Below, piece by piece: positions 42,484 through 51,751 of a DNA stretch of 64,000 nt; position 1 is the stretch's first letter, and the number at the start of each line of letters is the position of its first letter. Both the position numbers and the translations under genes were made by a program. The notes below the pieces were generated by a model. That model saw only the letters and a program-made list of their open reading frames with translations. It was not told the DNA's origin and searched no databases. The DNA lies in assembly GCA_024707255.1 (NCBI GenBank), contig JANQAC010000001.1:1674001-1738000 (forward strand). The letters are read 5' to 3'. Source of the DNA: Asticcacaulis sp. GTDB taxonomy: Bacteria; Pseudomonadota; Alphaproteobacteria; Caulobacterales; Caulobacteraceae.

Positions 42484-43949
42484 TTACCCTTTTGCCTCGT
42501 CGAGGTGCAGGTCTTTTTCCCCTGACTCACTGCCGCCGTCGCCGCGTTTGAGGCGGCTGAAGATCAGGGCGGAGACCAGGGTAAAGCCGCCCAGCACAAA
42601 GAACGCCTTGTGCAGGCCGTCAATCATGAGCGCCGGATTGCGGGTGGCGTCGGCTGGCAGGAAGAAGAGCGTGGTCAGGCCCGCTGCCGCCACGCCGAAC
42701 GATACCGACAATTGCTGGAGTGTGCTGGCTATGGTGCTGGCGCCGCTCGACTGGTCACGCGGCACATCGGCATAGACCAGCGTATTCATGCTGGTGAATT
42801 GCAGCGAGGTCAGTACACCGTAAATCAGTGCCTGAAGGACAATAACCCAGATCGGCGTGCTGCGGCTGATTGTGCCGAACAGCATCAGCATCACGCCGAG
42901 GGCCAGGGTATTGAAAACCAGTATGCTGCGGTAGCCGAAGCGCTCCAGGATACGCGGCAGCAGGGTCTTGGTGGTCATCGAGGCTAGGGCCTGCGGCATG
43001 ATCAAAAGCCCCGATTGCACCGGCGTCAGGCCCAGGCCGATCTGGTAAAGCATGGGCAGCAGGAAGGGCGCCCCTCCGATTCCGAGGCGGGTGATGAAAC
43101 TGCCGCTGACCGCCGCCGCAAAGGTGCGCAGGCGAAAAAGCGTCAGGTTCAGCAAGGGAAAGGCCGTTTTCGCTGCGTGCAGGCCGTAGCCCAGGATCAG
43201 CAGCAGGGAGATGGTCAGCAGGCCCAGTATGCCGCCAATGCCCAGCCGGTGTTCACCGAAAACCTCCAGCACGTAGGAAAGCAGGGCAATGCCGGAACTG
43301 AACAGGATCAGGCCGAGGAAATCGAGGGGCGCGCCGCGCCGCGATAATCGGGCATTTTGAGCCAGACCATTGCCATGCCGATCAGGCCAACCGGCACATT
43401 GACGAAGAAGATCACCCGCCAGTGCAGGTAGTCGACGATCAGGCCGCCGATCAGGGGCCCCAGCATCGGCGCGATCAGCACCGGTACGGCGACGAAGCTC
43501 ATGGCCCTGACCAGGTCCGTGCGCTCGAAGGTGCGGACCATGACCAGCCGACCCACCGGCGTCATCATGGCGCCGCCCATGCCCTGCAGGACGCGACAGG
43601 CCACCAGCATATGGATATTGGTCGACAGTCCGCACAGCAGCGAACCGAGCGTAAACAGGCCGATGGCGGCGGCAAACACAGTGCGCGTGCCGAAACGATC
43701 GGCCATCCAGCCGCTGATCGGGATGAAGACAGCCAGGCTTAGGGTATAGCTCGACAGCACGGCCTTCATGCTGAGCGGCGTGACCGCCAGCGCTTTGGCG
43801 ATGACCGGGACGCCGGTATTGAGGATGGTGGTATCTAGCGCCTCCATGAAGAAGGCGACGGCGACCAGCCAGGGCAGGATACGCCGTGTTATTTCTGGGG
43901 TGCGTTCGGCTCTGGTCAATCCGGTAATCTCTGGTTTCGCCCCCGGCAA
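42484..43949 (-). CDS. DHA2-family MFS efflux transporter (EmrB-like), frameshifted
   Basis: Frames 43308-43949 and 42484-43635 join into about 488 residues if one base is restored in the GC-rich stretch 43324-43346, between MPDYRG and GAPLDFLGLILF. The first part has the DHA2 motif EALDTTILNTGVPVIAKAL, DRFGTRTVFA and RVLQGMGGAMMTP. The second supplies the remaining helices and ends in a charged tail. Such 14-helix proton antiporters export drugs or small lipophilic compounds, usually with an EmrA-type adaptor, which is absent here. Both halves look intact, suggesting sequence error. Confidence 0.87.
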
Positions 43950-43980
43950 CTATGGGCCGGCGGAATCACTCATGCAACCG

Positions 43981-44535
43981 TCATTCGGCGATCGAGCGAA
44001 TGACCCGCGCCGGATTGCCGGCCACCAGCATATTGGCGGGCACATCCCTGGTGACAACGGAACCGGCGGCAATCACAGAATTTTCGCCTATTGTCACGCC
44101 GCCGATAACGGTTACATTGGCGGCGATCCAGACATTTTTGCCGATCACGATCGGTTTTGCGATGACTGCATCACGCCGCCGGGATGGCTCGATCGGATGG
44201 CTTGAGGTGATCAGGCTGACATTCGGCCCGATCATCACCTCATCGCCGATATCGATGCCGCCGAGATCATAGATCGTGCAGTTCTGATTGATGAAGACAT
44301 GCCGTCCGATGCGGAGATTGTCGCCGCCGGTGGTATAGAATGGCGGGATCAGCGAAAAGCCATTGTCCAGCGGCGCGCCGATCAGTTCGCTGAAGAGAAA
44401 GCGGACTTCCGCCGCGTCGTCATATGTCAGGCGGTTGAGGGCAGCGGTCATGGCCATGGCGCGTCTGACGCTGGCGACCATGGCTGCCGATTCCGGTGTC
44501 CGGCGCGCAATGATTGTCGTGCGGTCATCATCCAT
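43981..44535 (-). CDS. Sugar O-acetyltransferase (maltose acetyltransferase-like)
   Basis: The ATG at 44535 gives 184 residues, the usual length of Maa/LacA proteins. The C-terminal half is a left-handed beta helix with hexapeptide repeats (IGRHVFINQN, IGDEVMIGPNVSLIT, IGKNVWIAANVTVIGG, IGENSVIAAGSVV), with SSHPIEPSRR carrying the catalytic histidine. It transfers acetyl groups from acetyl-CoA to sugars. The ATG lies 13 bases downstream of the radical SAM gene stop on the same strand. Confidence 0.92.
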   Translation of the reverse strand: MDDDRTTIIARRTPESAAMVASVRRAMAMTAALNRLTYDDAAEVRFLFSELIGAPLDNGFSLIPPFYTTGGDNLRIGRHVFINQNCTIYDLGGIDIGDEVMIGPNVSLITSSHPIEPSRRRDAVIAKPIVIGKNVWIAANVTVIGGVTIGENSVIAAGSVVTRDVPANMLVAGNPARVIRSIAE

Positions 44536-44548
44536 CTGATATCTTTCT

Positions 44549-45664
44549 TTAAAACAAACGCATCTGCGGATCACCGCCGCGAAACTGGCTGCTGTCAAGC
44601 GGCCGGCCGGGCTTGTCCAGTCCGTAACGCCTGATGGCCTTCTCCAGGCGGTTCTGGATCAGGTCGGCATAGACGCCTTCGCCGCGCATCCGGCTGCCGA
44701 ATTCGGCATTATAGAGCTTGCCGCCCCGGCATTGGCGGATGTGATTGAGCACCTTTTCGGCGCGATCGGGGAAATGCGCGCGCAGCCATTCCTCGAACAG
44801 CCCCTTGATTTCATGAGGCAGGCGGATCAGCACGCCACCGGCCCGTGTGGCGCCGGCATGGGCTGCCGCCTCCGTGACTTTTTCGATCTCGTGGTCGGTC
44901 AACCCCGGAATGACCGGCGCCATCAGAACACTGGTGGGGATGCCGGCGTTGGTCAGGGTGCGGACGGTATCCAATCGGCGGGAGGGCGTGGCGGCACGCG
45001 GTTCCATGACGCGCGCCAGATCGCGGTCAAGCGTGGTGATCGACAGGGTGGCCTTGAAGAGGTTCAGGTCCGCCATCGCGGCCAGTATATCGATATCGCG
45101 CTGGATCAGGGCCGACTTGGTGACGATATGGACGGGGTGGCGGAATTCATACAGCACCTCCAGAATGTTGCGAGTCAGTTTCTCCGATTTCTCCGTCGGC
45201 TGATAGGCGTCGGTATTGATGCCGAGCGCGATAGGGGCCGGGGTGTAGTTCCGCGCCGACAGTTCCAGGCGCAGGGCGGCTGCGGCATCCGGTTTGCGGA
45301 AGATGCGCGTTTCGAAATCCATGCCGGGCGACAGGTCGAGATAGGCATGGCTGGGGCGGGCGAAGCAATAGATGCAGCCGTGTTCGCAGCCTTTATAGGG
45401 GTTTATCGAACGATCAAAACCAACGTCGGGCGAGGTGTTGCGGGTAATAATGCGCCGGACGCTATCGACGCCGAGGATGGTCTGGCGCCGGGCCTTGCCC
45501 CAGTCTTCGCGTTCATGATCGCTCCAGCCGTCATCGATCTCGTAACGGTCGGCCACGCCGAAGCGGTGACTTGGCCGGTTGGAGACTGAGCCGCGTCCCT
45601 TGCGTGGCAGGTCGGGCAGGGCATCGTCACTTTTTGTGCGTGTATTTGGTGGCGGCGCGGGCAT
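44549..45664 (-). CDS. PA0069/SplB-like radical SAM protein
   Basis: This 371-residue protein has Cys93, Cys97 and Cys100 in KGCEHGCIYCFAR, the CxxxCxxC iron-sulfur site of radical SAM enzymes. SYLD-like HAYLDLSPGMDFETRIF, GINTDAYQPTEK and VIPGLTDHEIE fit the PA0069 family related to spore photoproduct lyase. Its reaction is unknown; DNA repair has been suggested for the family. An AGGA precedes the ATG. Nothing in the neighbourhood clarifies its role. Confidence 0.9.
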   Translation of the reverse strand: MPAPPPNTRTKSDDALPDLPRKGRGSVSNRPSHRFGVADRYEIDDGWSDHEREDWGKARRQTILGVDSVRRIITRNTSPDVGFDRSINPYKGCEHGCIYCFARPSHAYLDLSPGMDFETRIFRKPDAAAALRLELSARNYTPAPIALGINTDAYQPTEKSEKLTRNILEVLYEFRHPVHIVTKSALIQRDIDILAAMADLNLFKATLSITTLDRDLARVMEPRAATPSRRLDTVRTLTNAGIPTSVLMAPVIPGLTDHEIEKVTEAAAHAGATRAGGVLIRLPHEIKGLFEEWLRAHFPDRAEKVLNHIRQCRGGKLYNAEFGSRMRGEGVYADLIQNRLEKAIRRYGLDKPGRPLDSSQFRGGDPQMRLF

Positions 45665-45708
45665 GGCCGCATCCTATGCCGAAATAAGAACAAATCAAGA
45701 ACAAATTA

Positions 45709-46692
45709 TCAGGCGGCTTTTTCACGCTTGCGGCTGACGGTCGGGGCAATAAACGGCCTGACGCCTTCGTCATAGATGATCGTGCCGGGCCGCTGCGGAT
45801 CGAGCGAGAAGGCCGGGGTCAGTGGGCTCTTGTGACCCTTGAAGCCGCCGCTCATGAGCTTGTAGAGGCGGGCGAAGACGATCTTCAACGGTTCCAGGAT
45901 CTTCGGCGATTTCGCTACGCTCGGATTGAGGCCGAACAGTCTCCGCAGCAAACCATTGGCATAGATGACATTGGCGTGCCACAGGGCGCGCGGCGTCATG
46001 AACTCGATTGACAGCGACACATTGACCATGTCGCCATTGACGATACGGTGCGGCGCGTTCTGCGGCCAGGTCAGCATTTCGCCCGGCTTGAGATCGTGGA
46101 TCAGAGCCTTGCCATCGAAGGCGGGGTCATACGGCAGGTTCTCGTCGCTTTCGCGCAGGGCGATGCCCTCGATCTGGCGATCGGTGAAAAAGCCGGCATC
46201 GGCGGGATAGAGATAGACCTTCTTCACGCCGCAGATCTGCCACAGCATGACCATCGGCATGTCGAGATGGTAGACGACATGAGCGTTGGGCGAGGAGATC
46301 AGCAGGCCGAGATCGGTCTTGAGGTTATGCGTGCCGGTCTTTTCCGCCACCTCGGCGAAGATGCGGTCACACAGTTCGCCAACGGCCGGATCAGAATGAT
46401 TGACGCGGCGGAGATTCAGCCACAGGCGCCCGTGTTTCACGGCTTCCATCAGGGCGCGGCCGTCCAGTTCGGTGCCGTCTTTCGCCGTCTTGCGGCCGAG
46501 ATACCATTCACCGAAAACCGTCTGGTCGTAACCCATGGTGAAGACCTCGACGCTGTCACGCGGATAGCGGTCGATGAGGGCGATCAGCGCCTCTTCGCTG
46601 AAGAGTTCGCTGTCGGCGATATTATGCGTGAACAGCAGGTTTTCCTTCGTGAAGGCGCGCTGCTTTTCCGGTGTCCAGTTGATCAAAGTCAT
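45709..46692 (-). CDS. Cupin-like (JmjC-related) oxygenase
   Basis: From the ATG at 46692 the product has 327 residues. The probable iron site is HLD in VVYHLDMPMVMLW together with the histidine of WPQNAPHRIVNGD, the HxD...H pattern of cupin-8/JmjC-type 2-oxoglutarate oxygenases. The start overlaps the stop of the upstream glycosyltransferase gene by four bases (ATGA), so the two are translationally coupled. The substrate is unknown; relatives hydroxylate proteins or small molecules. Confidence 0.8.
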   Translation of the reverse strand: MTLINWTPEKQRAFTKENLLFTHNIADSELFSEEALIALIDRYPRDSVEVFTMGYDQTVFGEWYLGRKTAKDGTELDGRALMEAVKHGRLWLNLRRVNHSDPAVGELCDRIFAEVAEKTGTHNLKTDLGLLISSPNAHVVYHLDMPMVMLWQICGVKKVYLYPADAGFFTDRQIEGIALRESDENLPYDPAFDGKALIHDLKPGEMLTWPQNAPHRIVNGDMVNVSLSIEFMTPRALWHANVIYANGLLRRLFGLNPSVAKSPKILEPLKIVFARLYKLMSGGFKGHKSPLTPAFSLDPQRPGTIIYDEGVRPFIAPTVSRKREKAA

Positions 46693-47639
46693 GGTTTTGT
46701 TTTCTTGTCTTTTTTGAGCAGGACCTGCCCGTAGAATTTCATCTTGAAGGGTGGGAACCACAGGGTCTTGCCGAGGCCGCGCGCCGCCTTGTCGAGCACG
46801 AAAGCCCGGCGCGGATGGCCGATGGCGAAGAGACCAAGGCTGGCAATTCCGAACAGTCCGGCCTGAATCAGGCCCTGTGCCATCCAGCTGGCGCAGGCGA
46901 GGAACCGGCCATTGACGCCGCTTGAATGACTGGGGCCCTGGCCGTAGGCGAAGCCGCGCTTCAGCGTGTACGCCAGGGTAGCGCGGGCGGGTGGCACGTC
47001 TTCAAAGACGGGGGCATCGGCGGCCCAGGCCATGACACGGCCCTCGGTCTTCATGGCGGTGAAGAGGATATCGTCCTCGCCGCCCATCTCGTTCTGCAAT
47101 GTGCTGAACGGCGTTTTCGAGGTGAGCGCAGACGTCTTCAGCAGGGAATTGCCGCAGCCGTAATAGTGCGGCAGGATTTCCGATTGTGCCGGACCGAAAC
47201 GCGAAAAGAAATGTTCGTAATAGGGGCGATTGTGGCGGGTATCGGCAGGCAGGCGGGCAGTGACCGGCCCGAAGACAACATCAGCGTTGAATTGGGTTTG
47301 CGCGGCCATGAGGCGGCTTAGCCAATCCGTCGGGGCCTCCTCGTCGTCATCGAGAAAGGCGATGAAATCGCTGTCGCAGACGGCCACGGCGCTGTTGCGC
47401 GCATTGGCGACGCCGGTTTTCGGCTCGTGGATATAGATCACTGGAAAAGGCGCGTCGAAGCCTTCGACCTGAGCGCGCGCCGAGGCTTCCGGGCTGTTGT
47501 CACAGACGATCAGGCTGAGCGGCGGCGCATCCGCCTGGGTGCGGATCGACCGCATCGCCGTTTCCAGCCCCTGCGGTCGCCGAAAGGTTGGAATAATGAC
47601 GCAGATGCGCGCAAGGTCGCTCTTGGTGTTCTGGGACAT
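46689..47639 (-). CDS. Family 2 glycosyltransferase
   Basis: The chosen ATG at 47639 (MSQNTK) gives 316 residues; starts at 47666 or the GTG at 47732 are possible, and none has a clear ribosome site. The GT-A domain shows CVIIPTFRRPQGLETAMRSI, VCDNSPEA, GVANARNSAV and the DxD-type FIAFLDDDEEAP, plus EDDILF. The C-terminal part has a hydrophobic stretch (AGLFGIASLGLFAIG). It overlaps the cupin gene by four bases. It probably adds a sugar to a surface glycan or a protein modified by the cupin enzyme. Confidence 0.87.
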   Translation of the reverse strand: MSQNTKSDLARICVIIPTFRRPQGLETAMRSIRTQADAPPLSLIVCDNSPEASARAQVEGFDAPFPVIYIHEPKTGVANARNSAVAVCDSDFIAFLDDDEEAPTDWLSRLMAAQTQFNADVVFGPVTARLPADTRHNRPYYEHFFSRFGPAQSEILPHYYGCGNSLLKTSALTSKTPFSTLQNEMGGEDDILFTAMKTEGRVMAWAADAPVFEDVPPARATLAYTLKRGFAYGQGPSHSSGVNGRFLACASWMAQGLIQAGLFGIASLGLFAIGHPRRAFVLDKAARGLGKTLWFPPFKMKFYGQVLLKKDKKTKP

Positions 47640-47822
47640 AAAGGCGTGCGGACTGCTGTCGGGCATGGAGGAAATGGACGCCTTCAGGACATAAGAGGAT
47701 CGGAATGCCGTGAACAGCAAGGTTCGGGCCACCCAGACCCTGCCACAAAAGGGTAAATTTCAGGTGTGGCATCAGGCTTAACGGTATTTAAGGCTGGCTA
47801 TTATGACAACCACTCTGGACAT

Positions 47823-47877
47823 AATGACAAGGGCGCTTGACATGTTGTGTGCGAATATGTAAAGCATCCTTGTCATT
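47823..47877. promoter_or_regulatory. Paired inverted repeat in the promoter of the membrane/XRE module
   Basis: AATGACAAGG (47823-47832) and CCTTGTCATT (47868-47877) form a perfect 10-bp inverted repeat 35 bases apart, just before the membrane-protein gene at 47894. A further TTATGACAAC occurs at 47800-47809. TTGACA lies inside at 47837-47842 and may be a -35 element. The small XRE protein encoded downstream is the likely binder. Confidence 0.5.
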
Positions 47878-47893
47878 CATCGGGAGGTTGGTC

Positions 47894-48325
47894 ATGACGG
47901 GATCGAAATGGAAGTTTGTTGGCGGGGTGGCCGTGGCGGCATTGATCGGCGGGCTGCTGGGCGGATTCAATATGAGCTGGAGCCGTGAGCCGTCGTTTCC
48001 GCTCTATGGCTTGATCATAGATGTTTGCGCCCTTCCAGTCCTGATCATGCTGATTCTCTACGTGCGCAAGCTGAAGGCAGCCACGACCGATGAATTCAGC
48101 ATCGCCAAGAAGCGCTATGCGGCGCAGAGCGGTTTTCTCATCGGCTTCATACTGTTCCTGATTACCGGTCTGTTTCCGATCTTTTTGCCGGACCTCTATC
48201 GCCAGTTTATCGCCAGCATGGATGGCGCCAATGACGGCTTTCTGATCGGGCGCGTGTCCGGCATGGCGCCGTTCGTGCTGGGGCTGCTGATCGGGCAGGT
48301 CAATGCCTGGCTGAAATATCGCTGA
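47894..48325 (+). CDS. Four-helix membrane protein paired with an XRE regulator
   Basis: The ATG at 47894, behind GGGAGG, gives 143 residues with four hydrophobic segments (VAVAALIGGLLGG, LIIDVCALPVLIMLILYV, GFLIGFILFLITGLFPIF, MAPFVLGLLIGQ). I recognise no named family. The stop overlaps the XRE start (TGATG), giving tight coupling. Pairs of a small multi-pass protein and a ~65-residue XRE regulator are widespread in bacteria and are generally of unknown function. Confidence 0.75.
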   Translation: MTGSKWKFVGGVAVAALIGGLLGGFNMSWSREPSFPLYGLIIDVCALPVLIMLILYVRKLKAATTDEFSIAKKRYAAQSGFLIGFILFLITGLFPIFLPDLYRQFIASMDGANDGFLIGRVSGMAPFVLGLLIGQVNAWLKYR

Positions 48326-48516
48326 TGAAAAACCGCCTGAAAATCCTGCGCGCCGAACGCAACTGGTCGCAGGCCGACCTGGCTGACCGGCTGGCTGTGT
48401 CGCGCCAGACGATCAACGCCATCGAGACGGAAAAGTACGATCCGTCCCTGCCGCTGGCTTTTAAAATTGCGGACCTGTTCGCCTTGCGGATAGAAGATAT
48501 ATTTATGCCCGTTTGA
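48325..48516 (+). CDS. Small XRE-family (YozG-like) regulator
   Basis: This 63-residue protein is essentially a lone helix-turn-helix: RLKILRAERNWSQADLADRL, AVSRQTINAIETEKYDPSLPLAFKIADLF and a final IEDIFMPV. It matches the minimal YozG/XRE type. It overlaps the upstream membrane-protein gene by one base and probably autoregulates the pair through the inverted repeats at 47823-47877. Confidence 0.92.
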   Translation: MKNRLKILRAERNWSQADLADRLAVSRQTINAIETEKYDPSLPLAFKIADLFALRIEDIFMPV

Positions 48517-48532
48517 GGTGCTTGGGGGATCC

Positions 48533-49447
48533 ATGCTTTCCAGATTGAAAACCGGCCTGCTGGCTGTCATCGCTCTCCTTGGCTGCGCTTTCGCGCCGAT
48601 GGCTCAGGCGGAAGTACCGGCCACTCAGGTCAAGCCCGCCCAAATTCGCCCTGCCATGTGGGTGATCAAGGACGCGGATCTGACCATCTATCTGCTGGGA
48701 TCAATCCACGTCATGACCCCTGAGACGCCCTGGTTGACACCGGCTATCCAGAGCCGTTTCGACAGCGCGCAGGATGCGTGGTTCGAGATTCCTGACCTCG
48801 ACAACAAGGCGACCGCCGGTGCGATTGCGCAGAAATACATGTTCGATCCGAAGGGCGACATGAGCAGCGGCCTGACGGCGGAAGAGCTGGCGCGTGTCGA
48901 TGCGCTATTAAAGCCTATGGGGCTGAACGCGGCGGCGCTGAAAGCCATGCGCAAATGGGCTGTCGGGCTGATCATTACCATGCAGGAGGTCAATCAGCTT
49001 GGGTACGCCACGGATACCGGCGTCGATGTGACCCTGATGAAGCAGGCACGTGAAACCGGCAAGGGCGTTCATGGCTTCGAGACGATGGAAAGCCAGATGC
49101 AGGCCCTCGTGCCGGAAACCGAGGCGGATGAACTGATCGCCCTGCGCGCTACGCTTACCGATATCGAGACCATGCCGCAGGATCTGGGCGACCTGTTTAC
49201 TGCCTGGAAGCAGGGCGATACTGAAGCCTTGACCCGCCTGATGATTGACAAGATGCAGGCCGAAGACCCAAAGAGCTACCAGCGCCTGATCGTCGAGCGC
49301 AATGCCGCCTGGGAACCGCAGATCGAGCAGATACTGGCCGGCAAGGGCACGGTTTTCATCACGGTCGGCGCAGGGCACCTGGTCGGGCCGGACAGCGTGA
49401 TCGCCATGCTGAAACAGCACGGTATTCAGGCGGAGCGCGTGCAATAA
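48533..49447 (+). CDS. TraB/GumN-family exported protein, intact copy
   Basis: The ATG at 48533 gives 304 residues with a signal peptide ending AQA (near residue 26). The family's two GxxH motifs are present: LLGSIHVMTPETPWL near the start and ITVGAGHLVGPDSV near the end, with RNAAWEPQIEQIL before the second. GumN/TraB proteins share a Tiki-like metalloprotease fold in which these histidines bind metal. The gene is followed by a second, degenerate copy 90 bases downstream. Confidence 0.9.
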   Translation: MLSRLKTGLLAVIALLGCAFAPMAQAEVPATQVKPAQIRPAMWVIKDADLTIYLLGSIHVMTPETPWLTPAIQSRFDSAQDAWFEIPDLDNKATAGAIAQKYMFDPKGDMSSGLTAEELARVDALLKPMGLNAAALKAMRKWAVGLIITMQEVNQLGYATDTGVDVTLMKQARETGKGVHGFETMESQMQALVPETEADELIALRATLTDIETMPQDLGDLFTAWKQGDTEALTRLMIDKMQAEDPKSYQRLIVERNAAWEPQIEQILAGKGTVFITVGAGHLVGPDSVIAMLKQHGIQAERVQ

Positions 49448-49507
49448 TGCCTGTCCCGATCTGATCCTTAACACAGCCTTAAGACTGGCCCAAGGCTTGC
49501 AGGGGTT

Positions 49508-49531
49508 CCTCCGGAATATAAAAGCCGGAGG
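49508..49531 (+). promoter_or_regulatory. Hairpin covering the Shine-Dalgarno of the next gene
   Basis: CCTCCGG (49508-49514) and CCGGAGG (49525-49531) form a perfect 7-bp stem with a ten-base AT-rich loop. The right arm contains the GGAGG ribosome site of the gene starting at 49538. In the folded mRNA the site would be hidden, suggesting translational control such as a thermosensor, or an overlapping weak terminator of the upstream gene. Confidence 0.55.
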
Positions 49532-49537
49532 TCGGAA

Positions 49538-50359
49538 ATGCGGGCGGTCAATTACGCGGACGGTGTCTTTTTCAAAAAGAGAAAGCGGTCAACCCGCTGG
49601 CTGGTGGAGGCCGGGATCATCATGGGGGCGGCCATGGGTATCGCCGTCGTCGTGCCGCCGCTCGGCATGTGGTGGCACCGCTCGCACAATCCGGACGCCG
49701 TCACCGTGGCCTTTACGCCGGCCGCCGATCCGGATGTGGCCGAGGCCGGGGCCGGCCCGACGGGATCGCCCCTGCTGTGGGTTATGAAGTCGGGCGATTC
49801 CACGGTCTATCTGTTCGGCGGGTTCAACAGCTCGGGCGACATCGCATCCGGCTGGATGGACCGCCGCCTGTTCACGGCCTTCGATAATGCCGATACCACC
49901 CTGTTCGAGGTCGGCGCCTATCCCGATGTACTCCCGGCCGATGTGGTGACGCTGCGTCCGGATGCCGCGCTTTATCACCGTGCGGACGCGATGCGAAAGA
50001 TGACCGTCGGGCTTGATAAGGGCGCATCCGAAGCCGGGCGCGTCACCGCCGAGGGCGTGACAGATGACGGTTTTGTGCTGCCGGCCGAAGCCTGGCGCAC
50101 CGGCGACCAGAAGTCCCTGACCGACACCCCGGCCCTGCTGGCCGAGGCCGATCCGGCGGGCTACGATGCCCTGATCGTGAAGCGCAACCAGGCCTGGCTG
50201 CCGACCATCGAAAAGGCGCTGTCCGAAAAGGGCACGACCTTCGTCACGGTGGGCGCCACGCACCTGATCGGCCCCGATGGGCTTGTGGCGCAGTTGCGGC
50301 GGAGCGGCTATGCGGTGACGCGGCTTGATTCCGTGACCAGGCCGGTGGTGGCGGGGTGA
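49538..50359 (+). CDS. Degenerate TraB/GumN paralogue, membrane-anchored
   Basis: This 273-residue protein has an N-terminal membrane helix (EAGIIMGAAMGIAVVVPPLG) rather than a cleavable signal. The TraB/GumN core is recognisable in LLWVMKSGDSTVYLFGGF, VKRNQAWLPTIEKAL and VTVGATHLIGPDGL. The first GxxH is replaced by GGFN, so one metal-ligand histidine is missing, and a stretch of the middle of the domain is absent compared with the neighbouring copy. It is therefore probably catalytically inactive or altered. A hairpin overlaps its ribosome site. Confidence 0.82.
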   Translation: MRAVNYADGVFFKKRKRSTRWLVEAGIIMGAAMGIAVVVPPLGMWWHRSHNPDAVTVAFTPAADPDVAEAGAGPTGSPLLWVMKSGDSTVYLFGGFNSSGDIASGWMDRRLFTAFDNADTTLFEVGAYPDVLPADVVTLRPDAALYHRADAMRKMTVGLDKGASEAGRVTAEGVTDDGFVLPAEAWRTGDQKSLTDTPALLAEADPAGYDALIVKRNQAWLPTIEKALSEKGTTFVTVGATHLIGPDGLVAQLRRSGYAVTRLDSVTRPVVAG

Positions 50360-50503
50360 GCGAACGCCCCACCACGCCCTGTGAATATCGTTGACATTAC
50401 GGTGATTATTCGACAAAAGGCCCGCCTAAGCCCCCAACAGCTTAGACGCCTTCTTTCCCTTGCGTGAGGTACGCAGGGTTTTCGCCGTTTTTGGGGTATT
50501 ACC

Positions 50504-51706
50504 ATGGCTCAGTCGGAAGATCATTTGTTCGGTGTGTATGCGCGGGCGCCTATCGAGGTGGAGCGCGGCGAAGGCAGCCGACTGTATGACCGATCGGGCC
50601 GTGAGTATCTCGATTTCGTGCAGGGCATCGCCGTCAATGGCCTGGGCCACGCCAATCCAGTGCTGATCGAAGCCCTGAATGCGCAGGCGCATAAACTGTG
50701 GCACGTCTCCAATATCTTCCGCATTCCCGGCCAGGATGAACTGGCGGGCAAGTTGTGCGCGTCGTCCTTTGCCGACCAGGTGTTCTTCACCAATTCCGGC
50801 ACGGAAGCGGTCGAATGCGCCCTGAAGCTGGCGCGCAAGTACCATGCCTCGAAGGGCCATGAAGAGCGCATTGACATCATTGGCTTCCAGGGCGCCTTCC
50901 ACGGCCGCACCTATGCCGCCGTGACCGCCGCCGGCAACCAGACCTATCTCGACGGCTTTGGTCCGCGCCTGCCGGGCTTCGTCAATGTGTCGCTCGACGA
51001 TCATGACGCCCTCCGCGCAGCGGCGGAAGCACCGACCGCGGCGGCCATCCTGGTCGAGCCGGTTCAGGGCGAAGGCGGCGCACGCGCCCTGACTGACGCA
51101 GAATTACAGATGCTGCGCGACCTGTGTGACGCCAACGGCCTGCTGCTGATCTTCGACGAAATCCAGTGCGGCATGGGCCGGACCGGCAAGCTGTGGGCCT
51201 ATGAGCATTCCGGCGTCGCGCCCGATGTCATGTGCATCGCCAAGGCTTTGGGCGGCGGCTTCCCGATCGGCGCCTGCCTCGCCACGCGCGAGGCGGCTTC
51301 AGGCATGGTGGTCGGTTCGCACGGCTCGACTTTTGGCGGCAATCCGCTGGCCATGGCGGTCGGGATCGCCGCTTTCGATGAAATATCGAAGCCGGAACTG
51401 CTGGAAAACGTCGTCAAGGTATCGGGCTATCTCAAGCAGCAGCTTGAGGGTCTGAAGCAGGCCTGGCCGGACATGATTGCGGATGTGCGCGGCAAGGGCC
51501 TTCTGATCGGTATCAAGCTGAAGCCCAACAACCGCGAAATGATGGCCCTGGCGCGCGATAACGGCCTGCTGGTGGCCGGCGGCGGCGAAAACTGCATCCG
51601 TATGCTGCCGGCGCTGAACCTCACTGAGGCCGATGCCCGCGAGGCGCTCGACCGTCTGGAAAAGACGTTCGTGGCTGCCCGCGAAAAAGCAAAAGAAACC
51701 GCGTAA
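50504..51706 (+). CDS. argD: Acetylornithine aminotransferase
   Basis: This 400-residue class III PLP aminotransferase has FFTNSGTEAVECALKLARKY, GAFHGRTYAAVTA, LIFDEIQCGMGRTG and the PLP lysine in CIAKALGGGFPIGA. It converts N-acetylglutamate semialdehyde to N-acetylornithine in arginine synthesis. It lies 45 bases upstream of argF on the same strand, forming a small arginine operon as in other alphaproteobacteria. Some members also act on succinyl-diaminopimelate. Confidence 0.94.
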   Translation: MAQSEDHLFGVYARAPIEVERGEGSRLYDRSGREYLDFVQGIAVNGLGHANPVLIEALNAQAHKLWHVSNIFRIPGQDELAGKLCASSFADQVFFTNSGTEAVECALKLARKYHASKGHEERIDIIGFQGAFHGRTYAAVTAAGNQTYLDGFGPRLPGFVNVSLDDHDALRAAAEAPTAAAILVEPVQGEGGARALTDAELQMLRDLCDANGLLLIFDEIQCGMGRTGKLWAYEHSGVAPDVMCIAKALGGGFPIGACLATREAASGMVVGSHGSTFGGNPLAMAVGIAAFDEISKPELLENVVKVSGYLKQQLEGLKQAWPDMIADVRGKGLLIGIKLKPNNREMMALARDNGLLVAGGGENCIRMLPALNLTEADAREALDRLEKTFVAAREKAKETA

Positions 51707-51751
51707 ATTCAAGATTGGGGTCATGAAGTGGCCCTCAAGGGGGAGTCCTCC

